Of a stretch of DNA of 64,000 bases, positions 23,580 through 31,700 are shown piece by piece. Source of the DNA: Tersicoccus mangrovi (lineage in GTDB: Bacteria > Actinomycetota > Actinomycetes > Actinomycetales > Micrococcaceae); assembly GCF_036881825.1 (NCBI RefSeq), contig NZ_JBAJMW010000008.1:1-64000 (forward strand), in the 5' to 3' direction. The notes beneath the pieces were generated by a model. The model did no database searches. It saw only the letters and a program-made list of their open reading frames with translations, and was not told the DNA's origin. A program made the position numbers and the translations under genes. Position 1 is the stretch's first letter. Each line of letters opens with the position of its first letter.

Positions 23580-24932
23580 ATGACCGGCACGACCGACGCA
23601 CCGCAGCGGAGCCTCCCCTGGTGGGAGGCTCCGCTCGCGACGCAACCCGTGGACGCGGTGCTCAGCGTGCCCGGGTCGAAGTCGCTGACCAACCGGTATC
23701 TCGTCCTGGGCGCCCTCGCCGGGGGCGGTTCCCGCCTGCGGGCCCCGCTGCACTCCCGGGACGCGCACCTCATGCTCGCCGCGGTCCGTGCCCTCGGGGC
23801 ATCCGTCGAGGAGATTCCCGGTGACGGCGACTTCGGCCCCGACTGGCGGTTCACCGCCGCGATCCCCACCGACACGCCCGACGCGGGTGGCGCGGCTGAG
23901 GCGCCCCGGTCCGTCGACTGCGGGCTCGCCGGCACCGTGATGCGGTTCGTCCCCCCGCTGGCGGCCCTGACGTCCGGACCCGTGCGGTTCGACGGGGACG
24001 AGGGCGCCCGGCGCCGTCCCATGGGCGCCGTCCTGGACGGGCTGCGGGCGCTCGGTGTCGAGGTCGAGGACAACGGCCGGAACGCCCTCCCCTTCACCGT
24101 CCACGGCACCGGCAGCGTGACCGGCGGCCGCGTCGTCATCGACGCCTCCGCGTCCTCCCAGTTCGTCTCGGCGCTGCTGCTCGCCGCTCCCCGGTTCGCC
24201 TCCGGCCTGCGCCTCGAGCACGCCGGACCGCCCATCCCCAGCCTCCCGCACGTGGAGATGACCGTGCAGGTGCTGCGCGAGATGGGCGTCGTCGTCGACG
24301 ACGGCACCCCGGACGTGTGGACCGTCGAGCCCGGCGCGGTGCGCCCGTTCGACGTCGCCGTCGAGCCCGACCTCTCCAACGCCGGTCCCTTCCTCGCCGC
24401 GGCGCTGGTGACCGGCGGCCGCGTCACCCTCACCGGCTGGCCGGAGCACACCACCCAGGGCGGGGACCACTGGCGGCACATCCTGCCCGCCTTCGGGGCC
24501 ACCGTCACCCGCGGCCCCGATCTGCTCACCGTCACCGGCCCGACCCACCTGCGCCCGGTCGACCTGGACCTCTCCGCGGCCGGTGAGCTCGCCCCCACGG
24601 TCGCCGCCCTCGCCGCCGTGGCCCCCGGCCGCTCCCGCCTGCACGGCATCGCGCACCTGCGCGGCCACGAGACCGACCGGCTCGCCGCGCTGCGCGAGGA
24701 GCTGACCCGGGCCGGCGCGCCCACCACGGAGACCGAGGACGGGCTGGTGATCGACGGCGGCGACCTGCACGCCGCCGACCTGCACAGCTACGCCGACCAC
24801 CGGATGGCGACATTCGGCGCGGTCCTCGGCCTCGTCACACCGGGCGTGCGGGTCGAGGACATCGCCACGACCGCCAAGACGATGCCCGAGTTCGCCGACC
24901 TGTGGGCCCGCATGCTCGCCGGCCTCGCCTGA
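23580..24932 (+). CDS. aroA: 3-phosphoshikimate 1-carboxyvinyltransferase (EPSP synthase)
   Basis: A 450-residue EPSP synthase of the shikimate pathway, joining shikimate 3-phosphate and phosphoenolpyruvate. The N-terminal PGSKSLTNRYLVLGAL is near residues 31-46, the second domain has CGLAGTVMRF near 119, and SQFVSALLLAAP and HSYADHRMATFGAV complete the family motifs. It starts 10 nt after the DoxX stop without a good ribosome site, and a perfect 13-bp hairpin lies within its first 20 codons. A GTG at 23649 is an alternative but leaves little before the PGSKS motif. It heads the aroA-rsgA-hisN group. Confidence 0.93.
   Translation: MTGTTDAPQRSLPWWEAPLATQPVDAVLSVPGSKSLTNRYLVLGALAGGGSRLRAPLHSRDAHLMLAAVRALGASVEEIPGDGDFGPDWRFTAAIPTDTPDAGGAAEAPRSVDCGLAGTVMRFVPPLAALTSGPVRFDGDEGARRRPMGAVLDGLRALGVEVEDNGRNALPFTVHGTGSVTGGRVVIDASASSQFVSALLLAAPRFASGLRLEHAGPPIPSLPHVEMTVQVLREMGVVVDDGTPDVWTVEPGAVRPFDVAVEPDLSNAGPFLAAALVTGGRVTLTGWPEHTTQGGDHWRHILPAFGATVTRGPDLLTVTGPTHLRPVDLDLSAAGELAPTVAALAAVAPGRSRLHGIAHLRGHETDRLAALREELTRAGAPTTETEDGLVIDGGDLHAADLHSYADHRMATFGAVLGLVTPGVRVEDIATTAKTMPEFADLWARMLAGLA
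23605..23635 (+). terminator. Strong hairpin inside the 5' end of aroA
   Basis: AGCGGAGCCTCCC and GGGAGGCTCCGCT pair perfectly (13 bp) around loop CTGGT. It lies 36 nt after the DoxX stop but within the aroA reading frame, codons 9-19. It could terminate or attenuate read-through from the DoxX gene, or the aroA start may be misplaced. Confidence 0.5.
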
Positions 24933-24963
24933 GCCGCCCCGTGAGCACGCACGCGAGGACCCG

Positions 24964-26094
24964 GTGAGCAGCCGGGAGTGGGACGAGTCCGACGTCCGGA
25001 TCCGCCCCAACAAGCGCGGCACCCGGCCGCGGACGAAGGACCGCCCCGAGCACCGCGACGCCGTGATCGGGCGCGTCATCACCGTGGACCGCGGCCGGTA
25101 CACGACCGTCGTCGACGAGGACACCCCGGACGAGCGGGTCGTCATCGCCGCGCGCGCCCGGGAACTGCGCCGCACCGCGATCGTGCCCGGCGACGAGGTC
25201 GACCTGGTCGGCGACGTCACCGGCACCGAGGACACCCTCGCCCGGCTGGTGCGGATCCGGGAGCGCGCCACGGTGCTGCGCCGCAGCGCGGACGACACCG
25301 ACCCGGTCGAGCGGGTCGTCGTCGCGAACGCGGACCAGCTCGTCATCGTCACCGCCGCCGCCCGGCCCGAGCCGCGCACCGGTTTCGTCGACCGGGCCCT
25401 CGTGGCGGCCTACGACGCCGGCATCACTCCTCTGCTGTGCCTGACGAAGGCCGACCTCGCCGATCCCGCCCCGTTCCTCGCCAACTACGCGCACCTGGAC
25501 CTGCCCGTCGTCATCAGCCGGACCGGCAGCGCGTCGAGCACCTCCCATACCGTCGGTGACGAGGACGACGACAGCGACAGCGAGGACGCGGCTCTCGACC
25601 CGGACGCCATCCGCACCCTGCACGAACGGCTGGACGGGCGGATCAGCGTCCTCATCGGCCACTCGGGGGTGGGCAAGTCCACGCTCGTCAACGCGCTCTC
25701 GGCCGCGGACCGGGCCACCGGATCCGTCAACGACGTGACCGGCCGCGGGCGGCACACCTCCTCGTCGGCCCTCGCGATCCGGGTGGCCGACTCCGCGCCG
25801 GGCAGCTGGATCATCGACACCCCCGGCATCCGGTCCTTCGGGCTGGCGCACGTCTCCGCCGACACGCTGCTGCGGGCCTTCGAGGACCTCGAGCCCGGGG
25901 CCGACGAGTGCCCGCGCGGCTGCGAGCACCGCAGTGCCGAGGACGGCTGCGAGCTCGACGCCTGGGTGGCCGACGGCGGCGCCGGCCCGGCCGGACCGGC
26001 CCGGCTCGCCTCGTTCCGCCGCCTGCTGGGCGTCGGCGAGGCGGAGGCGTCCGCCGAGAAGGAGCTCGGCTCCGCCCTCGAGACGGAGCCCTGA
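24964..26094 (+). CDS. rsgA: Ribosome small subunit-dependent GTPase RsgA
   Basis: A 376-residue circularly permuted GTPase that helps mature the 30S subunit. An N-terminal OB-fold (about 30-110) precedes the G domain in permuted order: TKAD (G4) near 161, then the P-loop GHSGVGKST near 234-242 and DTPGI near 285. The C-terminal zinc knuckle reads C-P-R-G-C-E-H-R with a further Cys. An acidic insertion (DEDDDSDSED) sits before the P-loop. The GTG start has GAGGA upstream. It is 31 nt after aroA, likely the same transcript. Confidence 0.92.
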   Translation: MSSREWDESDVRIRPNKRGTRPRTKDRPEHRDAVIGRVITVDRGRYTTVVDEDTPDERVVIAARARELRRTAIVPGDEVDLVGDVTGTEDTLARLVRIRERATVLRRSADDTDPVERVVVANADQLVIVTAAARPEPRTGFVDRALVAAYDAGITPLLCLTKADLADPAPFLANYAHLDLPVVISRTGSASSTSHTVGDEDDDSDSEDAALDPDAIRTLHERLDGRISVLIGHSGVGKSTLVNALSAADRATGSVNDVTGRGRHTSSSALAIRVADSAPGSWIIDTPGIRSFGLAHVSADTLLRAFEDLEPGADECPRGCEHRSAEDGCELDAWVADGGAGPAGPARLASFRRLLGVGEAEASAEKELGSALETEP

Positions 26095-26194
26095 CCCGCA
26101 CCCCTGACCCGCACCCGCCCCCGTACCGCCCGGTGACCGTGAGCGCGTGGACACCGCGCGCCCGGCTCGGGCGCCCCAGCCCGGAGACGATACC

Positions 26195-27043
26195 GTGAAC
26201 AGCATGACAACCCGCGACCGGACCTCCTCGCCCTGGACCGAGGACCTGCGCCTGGCGCACGTCATCGCCGACGCCGTCGACGCGCAGACCATGGCGCGGT
26301 TCAAGGCGCAGGATCTGAAGGTCGAGACGAAGCCGGACATGACGCCGGTCAGCGACGCCGACACGGCCGCCGAGGAGTCGATCCGCGCCCAGCTGGCCCG
26401 TGTGCGGCCCCGCGACGCCGTGCTCGGCGAGGAGTTCGGCTCGACCGGCTCGGGTCCGCGCCGCTGGGTGATCGACCCGATCGACGGGACCAAGAACTTC
26501 GTGCGCGGCGTCCCCGTGTGGGCGACGCTGATCGCCCTGATCGACGAGGGCCGCCCGGTCGTCGGGGTGGTCTCCGCCCCCGCGCTGAACAAGCGCTGGT
26601 GGGCGGCCGAGGGCGGCGGCGCCTTCACCGGCCGGTCCCTGGCGGCCGCCACCCGGTTGCGGGTCTCCGACGTCGGGACCCTCGCGGACGCCTCGCTCTC
26701 CTACTCCTCCCTCGGTGGATGGCGTGACCGCGGCGTCCTCGACGCGTTCCTCGACCTCAGCGACACGGTCTGGCGCACCCGCGCGTACGGCGACTTCTGG
26801 TCCTACTGCCTCGTGGCGGAGGGCGCCGTCGACATCGCGTGCGAACCCGACCTCAACCTGCACGACATGGCCGCCCTGGTGCCCATCGTGACCGAGGCCG
26901 GCGGCCGCTTCACCTCGCTCGACGGCGTCGACGGGCCGTTCGGCGGCAACGCGCTGGCCAGCAACGCGCGGCTGCACACCGACGTCCTGCGCCGGCTCAA
27001 CCCCGGCCTCGACGAACTCGCGCTCACGCCCGCTCAGGGCTGA
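26195..27043 (+). CDS. hisN: Histidinol-phosphatase, inositol monophosphatase family
   Basis: A 282-residue member of the inositol monophosphatase superfamily. Magnesium-site motifs are visible: GEEFG near 80, DPIDGTKNF near 96-104 and the C-terminal WSYCLVAEGAVDIACEPDLNLHDMAAL near 200-226. In actinobacteria this clade (HisN) removes phosphate from histidinol phosphate in histidine synthesis, and the sequence fits that clade better than inositol phosphatases. The GTG at 26195 has GGAGA 8 nt upstream; the ATG at 26204 is an alternative. Third gene after aroA and rsgA. Confidence 0.85.
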   Translation: MNSMTTRDRTSSPWTEDLRLAHVIADAVDAQTMARFKAQDLKVETKPDMTPVSDADTAAEESIRAQLARVRPRDAVLGEEFGSTGSGPRRWVIDPIDGTKNFVRGVPVWATLIALIDEGRPVVGVVSAPALNKRWWAAEGGGAFTGRSLAAATRLRVSDVGTLADASLSYSSLGGWRDRGVLDAFLDLSDTVWRTRAYGDFWSYCLVAEGAVDIACEPDLNLHDMAALVPIVTEAGGRFTSLDGVDGPFGGNALASNARLHTDVLRRLNPGLDELALTPAQG

Positions 27044-27103
27044 CCGCCCGATCCCTCCGGCTCTCCTCCGAGCTGGTCCCCCGGTCTGCGGCGTGGACGC
27101 GCA

Positions 27104-27149
27104 TTGCCGCGCGCCGTCGCCGGCGGTAATTTTCAGGTATGCCTAACTC
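27104..27149 (+). promoter_or_regulatory. Leaderless mntH promoter with a DtxR-like operator over the start codon
   Basis: TTGCCG (27104-27109), a 17-bp spacer and TAATTT (27127-27132) form a good housekeeping promoter. Its expected start point is the A of the mntH ATG (27139). The near-palindrome TTCAGGTATGCCTAAC (about 27132-27147) resembles DtxR/MntR boxes and covers the start codon. Confidence 0.65.
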
Positions 27150-28530
27150 TTCCGGCCGGCCTGTGGGAACCGTCCCGGATGCGGCGCCGGAGCATGCGGT
27201 GCCGCACACCCCCGCACCGGACGATGAGCGGCACGACGGCGGAGCGCGCCTCGACGGACCGGGCGGGCAGGACGACGGAGCGACGGCAGGCACCTCCCCG
27301 GCGGATCCCGCACCACGCCGGCGCCGGCGCTGGCCGTCCGCGGCCATGCTCGGACCCGCGTTCGTCGCCGCCGTCGCGTACGTCGACCCGGGCAACGTGG
27401 CCGCCAACCTCACGTCCGGGGCCACCTTCGGCTACCTGCTCGTGTGGGTGCTCGTCGCGGCCAACGCCGTCGCCGTGCTGGTCCAGTACCAGTCGGCGAA
27501 GCTCGGCATCGTCACCGGCCGTTCGCTGCCCGAACTGCTCGGCGAGCGCCTCTCCCCCTGGCCGCGGCGGGTTTTCTGGGTCCAGGCCGAACTCGTGGCG
27601 CTGGCCACCGACCTCGCCGAGGTGGTCGGCGGCGCCATCGCGCTGCAGCTGCTGTTCGGGCTGCCCCTGCCCGTCGGCGGCCTGATCGTCGGCCTCGTGT
27701 CGATGGGGGTCCTGGTCGTGCAGACCCGGCACGGGCAGCGGCCGTTCGAGCGGATCGTCGTCGGGATGCTCGCCGTCATCACCCTCGGCTTCCTCACCGG
27801 CCTCGTGATCAGCCCGCCCGACGCCGGCGGCGTGCTCGGCGGCCTCGTGCCGCACTTCGCCGGCCCGCAGTCGGTGCTGCTGGCCGCGAGCATGCTCGGC
27901 GCCACCGTGATGCCGCACGCGGTCTACGTGCACTCGGCGCTCAGCCGGGACCGCCATCACGCCCGCCGCGACACCGGGCTCGTGCTGCGCGCCACCCGCC
28001 TCGACGTCGGCGGGGCCCTCGCCGTCGCCGGGCTGGTCAACATCGGCATGCTGCTGCTCGCCGCGTCCACGCTCGGCGGCCGCGAGGGCACCGACACGAT
28101 CCCCGGCGCGCACGCCGCGATCGTCTCCGCGCTCGGCCCGGTGATCGGTGTCCTCTTCGCGATCGGGCTGCTCGCCTCCGGGCTCGCCTCGACCTCGGTG
28201 GGGAGCTACGCCGGCGCCGTCATCATGGGCGGGCTGATGCGCTGGCGCATCCCGCTGCTGGTGCGCCGGGCGCTCACCCTCATCCCCGCCGTCGTCCTGC
28301 TGGCCGTGGGGGTGGACCCGACGTGGGCGCTCGTGATCTCGCAGGTGATGCTCTCCTTCGGCATCCCGTTCGCCGTCATCCCCCTGGTCGGCTACACGGG
28401 CCGTCGCTCGCTGATGGGCCGGTACCGGGACCCCGTGCTGACGCGGGTGCTGGCGTGGACGGCCGTGGCGCTCATCGTCACGCTCAACGTGCTGCTGCTG
28501 TGGCTGACCGTCACGGGCGCCGCCACGTGA
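27139..28530 (+). CDS. mntH: NRAMP family manganese transporter MntH
   Basis: A 463-residue NRAMP transporter with about 11 membrane helices that imports manganese or iron with protons. The metal-site motif DPGNVAANLTSGA is near residues 83-95 and a helix-6 segment, MLGATVMPHAVYVHSAL, near 252-268. The first 60 residues are a soluble Pro/Asp/His-rich tail. No ribosome site precedes the ATG; the promoter places transcription at the ATG itself, so it should be leaderless. The next gene, a DtxR-family regulator, overlaps the stop codon (GTGA), suggesting a feedback unit for manganese. Confidence 0.93.
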   Translation: MPNSSGRPVGTVPDAAPEHAVPHTPAPDDERHDGGARLDGPGGQDDGATAGTSPADPAPRRRRRWPSAAMLGPAFVAAVAYVDPGNVAANLTSGATFGYLLVWVLVAANAVAVLVQYQSAKLGIVTGRSLPELLGERLSPWPRRVFWVQAELVALATDLAEVVGGAIALQLLFGLPLPVGGLIVGLVSMGVLVVQTRHGQRPFERIVVGMLAVITLGFLTGLVISPPDAGGVLGGLVPHFAGPQSVLLAASMLGATVMPHAVYVHSALSRDRHHARRDTGLVLRATRLDVGGALAVAGLVNIGMLLLAASTLGGREGTDTIPGAHAAIVSALGPVIGVLFAIGLLASGLASTSVGSYAGAVIMGGLMRWRIPLLVRRALTLIPAVVLLAVGVDPTWALVISQVMLSFGIPFAVIPLVGYTGRRSLMGRYRDPVLTRVLAWTAVALIVTLNVLLLWLTVTGAAT

Positions 28531-29378
28531 GCGCGCGACGCCGGGACCCGGCGGAGACCGCATCCGCCGCGAGCGCGAGCGTCGAGGACTACGTCAAGGC
28601 CATCCACGCGCACACCGAGTGGCACCCGGCGCCGATCACGACGACGGCCTTGGCCGCCCGGCTCGGGGTGACGAGCGCGTCCGCCTCGGAGATGGTGCGC
28701 CGGCTCGACGAGCGCGGGCTCGTCGTCCACCGTCCCTACCGGCCCGTGGAGCTCACCGAGGCCGGGCGCGTGCTCGCCGTGGCCATGATCCGGCGGCACC
28801 GGCTGCTCGAGACGTGGCTGGCCACCGAGCTCGCGTACGGGTGGGACGAGGTGCACGACGAGGCGGAGCGGCTCGAGCACGCCGTCTCGGACCGGTTCAT
28901 CGAAGCGATCGCCGAGCGGCTCGGCGACCCGGACCGCGACCCGCACGGCGACCCCATCCCCCGCCGGGACGGCACCGTGCCGGTGGTCGAGGCCACGCCG
29001 CTGGCGGACTTCGACGTCGACCACCCCGTGCGCGTGCGCCGGGTCAGCGACGCGGATCCGGCGCTGCTGCGGCAGCTCGCCGACCTCGGCATCGGACCGG
29101 ACAGCGCCCTGACGCTGCTGGCGGACGGTCCGGTCGGGGCCGGCACCGGCGCGGGCGACGCCGGCGGCATGCGCGTGCGCAAGGACCTCGGCCTCAAGGA
29201 CGCTCACGCAGACCCCGCCGCGAGGAAGCTCGCCGGGCGGACCGACGTCCGGCTCACCCCCGCCGCGGTCGCCGCCGTGTGGGTGGTCAGCCGCGGCGAG
29301 CACCCCGGTTGCACGCTCAGCCCGCGTCCGGGGCACCCCGCCGCTGAGCGCCGTCGGCCGGTGTCGGCCGCGGACTGA
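28527..29378 (+). CDS. DtxR family metal-dependent regulator (MntR-like)
   Basis: A 283-residue DtxR-family regulator. A winged helix (about 10-75) is followed by the metal-binding and dimerisation helices, with AMIRRHRLLETWLATEL near 85-101 and HDEAERLEHAVSD near 111-123. A C-terminal FeoA/SH3-like domain (PVRVRRVSDADPALLRQLADLG) lies near 165. The last 40 residues are extra and poorly conserved. Overlap with mntH (GTGA) and the palindrome over the mntH start argue that it represses mntH when manganese is ample. Iron as co-repressor cannot be ruled out. Confidence 0.87.
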   Translation: MSARRRDPAETASAASASVEDYVKAIHAHTEWHPAPITTTALAARLGVTSASASEMVRRLDERGLVVHRPYRPVELTEAGRVLAVAMIRRHRLLETWLATELAYGWDEVHDEAERLEHAVSDRFIEAIAERLGDPDRDPHGDPIPRRDGTVPVVEATPLADFDVDHPVRVRRVSDADPALLRQLADLGIGPDSALTLLADGPVGAGTGAGDAGGMRVRKDLGLKDAHADPAARKLAGRTDVRLTPAAVAAVWVVSRGEHPGCTLSPRPGHPAAERRRPVSAAD

Positions 29379-29754
29379 GCACCCGCGCCGGGCGTTCCTC
29401 GTCCGGACCCACGCCGAGCTGCTCGAGCGCGAACAGCACGACGGCGCCGCCGGCCATGACCAGCCCCGGCCACCCGAGCCCCGAGAACGAGAGCAGCGCG
29501 GCCGCCACGAGCAGGAAGCCGGCCGCGAGCAGGGGCCGGGCGGGCCGTCCGACCCGGTGCGCCGCGCGGGGCGCCATCCAGCGGCCCCACGCGAGGACGA
29601 CGACGACGAGTGTGGTGATGGCCAGCGGCACCGCCGAGCCCGGTGACAGCAGGTGGAACGCGGCCACGCCCAGGGAGATCAGCGCACCGATCTCGAGCAG
29701 GAACGAGAGCAGCGACCTCACCAGCAGCACACCCGGCCGCGCCCGCCGCGTCAC
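29317..29754 (-). CDS. DUF2568 (YrdB-like) small membrane protein
   Basis: A 145-residue protein with four predicted membrane helices, beginning with LLVRSLLSFLLEIGALISLG. The pattern fits the YrdB/DUF2568 family, whose function is unknown. The GTG start is only 2 nt from the stop of the GH13 gene upstream, so the two are probably co-transcribed. Its last 62 bp overlap the 3' end of the mntR-like gene on the opposite strand, and both frames stay open there; the polar C-terminal tail of this protein lies in the overlap. Confidence 0.75.
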   Translation of the reverse strand: MTRRARPGVLLVRSLLSFLLEIGALISLGVAAFHLLSPGSAVPLAITTLVVVVLAWGRWMAPRAAHRVGRPARPLLAAGFLLVAAALLSFSGLGWPGLVMAGGAVVLFALEQLGVGPDEERPARVLSPRPTPADGAQRRGAPDAG

Positions 29755-29755
29755 G

Positions 29756-31621
29756 TCAGGCCCCGGCGCCGGCGTCCGGCGCGCCCGCGGTGACCGAGGC
29801 GGTGGCGGCGACGGTGACAGCGGTGACGCGCACCTCCCACGGCCGCAGCACGGCCGGGTCCGTCTCGCCCCGCTCGTCCTCGGAGAGGTTGGTCAACACG
29901 AGCGTCGCGCCGTCCCGGCGGCACGTCGCCGGCAGCGCGCAGGCCTGCCCGCTCAGGTTCGCGGTAACGAGCAGCACCCGCTCGCCGAGGGTCCGGGTGA
30001 ACGCGAAGAGCTGCTCGTGGTCGGGTTCGAGCAGGTCGAACCGGCCGAAGGCAACGACGTCGTCGGTGTGGCGCAGCTCGATGAGGCGCTGGTAGAAGCG
30101 GAAGATCGACCGGCTCGACGCCCGGTCCGCCGCGGCGTTGATCGTCGCGTAGTTCGGGTTGACCGGCATCCACGGGGTGGCGTCCGGCCGGTCCGACCCG
30201 GCGCTGAACCCGCCGTGCACCGAGTCGTCCCACTGCACGGGCGTGCGGGCGTTGTCCCGCGTCATCAGGCGCAGGGCCGCGAGCACGTCCCGCGGGTCCG
30301 CCCCCTGCTGCTGCACCGCCTCGGCGTAGTGGTTGACGGCCTCGACGTCGAAGAAGTCCTCGATCCCGGCGAAGGGGACGTTGGTCATCCCGAACTCCTC
30401 GCCCTGGTAGATGAACGGCGTGCCGAGCTGCAGGTGCAGCACGGCGGCCCATGCGGTCGCGGAGGCGTAGCGCGTCCGGTTGCCGCCGTCGACGTCGCCC
30501 TGCTCGACCGCCGCCTGCCCGTCGTCCCCGAACCGGGAGACGAGACGCGGCTGGTCGTGGTTGTTCAGGTACAGGGAGTTCCAGCCCCGGCCGTACAGGC
30601 CGTCCTGCCAGCGGGCGAGGTTGGCCTTGAGGTGCCGCAGGTCCAGGGTGGCCGGGTCCCACTTGCCGCCCTTGCCGTGGTCGAGCCCCACGTGCTCGAA
30701 CTGGAAGATCATGTCGACCTCGGCGCGGGTCGGGTCGGTGTAGAGCTGGGCGTGTTCGAGCGGGGTGCCGGGGGTCTCCCCCACCGTCATCAGCTCGGCG
30801 TCCCGGCCGGCGAACACCTCCCGGTGCATCTCCTGCAGGTACTCGTGCACTCGCGGCCCGTTGGCGTACTGCTCGGCCCCCAGCGGCATCCCGGAGGTCA
30901 CCGGTTCGACGTCGACGTACTCGCCCTTGGAGATGAGGTTGATGACGTCCATGCGGAAGCCGTCGACGCCGCGGTCGAGCCACCAGCGCATCATCGCGTA
31001 CACGGCCTGACGGACGTCCGGGTTGTCCCAGTTCAGGTCGGGCTGCTGCGGGGCGAAGAGGCGCAGGTAGTACTGGCCGGTGGCCTCGTCCCACTGCCAC
31101 GCGGACCCCGAGAAGAAGGACCGCCAGTTGGTCGGCTCGGCGCCGGGCGTGCCGCCGGTGAAGCCGGGCCGGGGGTCGCGCCAGATGTACCAGTCGCGTT
31201 TGTCCGCAGTCCGGGAGGAGCGCGAGTCGGTGAACCACGCGTGCTCGTCGGAGGTGTGGTTGACGACGAGGTCCATGATCAGCTTCATGCCGCGCTCGTG
31301 GGTCGCGGCGAGCAGCTCGTCGAACTCCTCGAGCGTGCCGAAGCGCGGATCGATGTCCTGGTAGTCGGCGATGTCGTAGCCGTTGTCGTGCTGCGGGGAC
31401 GGGTAGATCGGGGACAGCCAGATGACGTCGACGCCGAGGTCGGCGAGGTGGTCGAGCCGGGAGCGGATGCCGGCGAGATCGCCGAAACCGTCGCCGTCGC
31501 CGTCGGCGAAGCTGCGGGGGTAGATCTGGTAGACGACCGCGCGCGTCCACCAGGGGGCGTCGGCGGGATCCGGGACGGCGGACGAGAGGGTCGCGGCGGC
31601 ATCGCCGAGGGTTCCGGTCAT
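29756..31621 (-). CDS. GH13 alpha-glucosidase
   Basis: A 621-residue glycoside hydrolase family 13 enzyme of the alpha-glucosidase / oligo-1,6-glucosidase type. Signs are VVYQIYPRSFADGDGDGFGDLAG near 29-51, DLVVNHTSDEH near 114-124, the nucleophile in DGFRMDVINLI near 217, the acid/base Glu in MTVGETPG near 278, and NHDQPR near 346. It has no signal peptide and should hydrolyse short maltose- or isomaltose-type sugars inside the cell. Trehalose-6-phosphate hydrolase and sucrose-type relatives are alternatives. It leads a short unit with the DUF2568 gene. Confidence 0.88.
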   Translation of the reverse strand: MTGTLGDAAATLSSAVPDPADAPWWTRAVVYQIYPRSFADGDGDGFGDLAGIRSRLDHLADLGVDVIWLSPIYPSPQHDNGYDIADYQDIDPRFGTLEEFDELLAATHERGMKLIMDLVVNHTSDEHAWFTDSRSSRTADKRDWYIWRDPRPGFTGGTPGAEPTNWRSFFSGSAWQWDEATGQYYLRLFAPQQPDLNWDNPDVRQAVYAMMRWWLDRGVDGFRMDVINLISKGEYVDVEPVTSGMPLGAEQYANGPRVHEYLQEMHREVFAGRDAELMTVGETPGTPLEHAQLYTDPTRAEVDMIFQFEHVGLDHGKGGKWDPATLDLRHLKANLARWQDGLYGRGWNSLYLNNHDQPRLVSRFGDDGQAAVEQGDVDGGNRTRYASATAWAAVLHLQLGTPFIYQGEEFGMTNVPFAGIEDFFDVEAVNHYAEAVQQQGADPRDVLAALRLMTRDNARTPVQWDDSVHGGFSAGSDRPDATPWMPVNPNYATINAAADRASSRSIFRFYQRLIELRHTDDVVAFGRFDLLEPDHEQLFAFTRTLGERVLLVTANLSGQACALPATCRRDGATLVLTNLSEDERGETDPAVLRPWEVRVTAVTVAATASVTAGAPDAGAGA

Positions 31622-31700
31622 CCGTCCATGATGGCAGGTGGCCTGACGCGAGGCACGGCGTTGCCCGGTCGGCGCCCCGGCCGGCGCGGATCGGTGCCGG

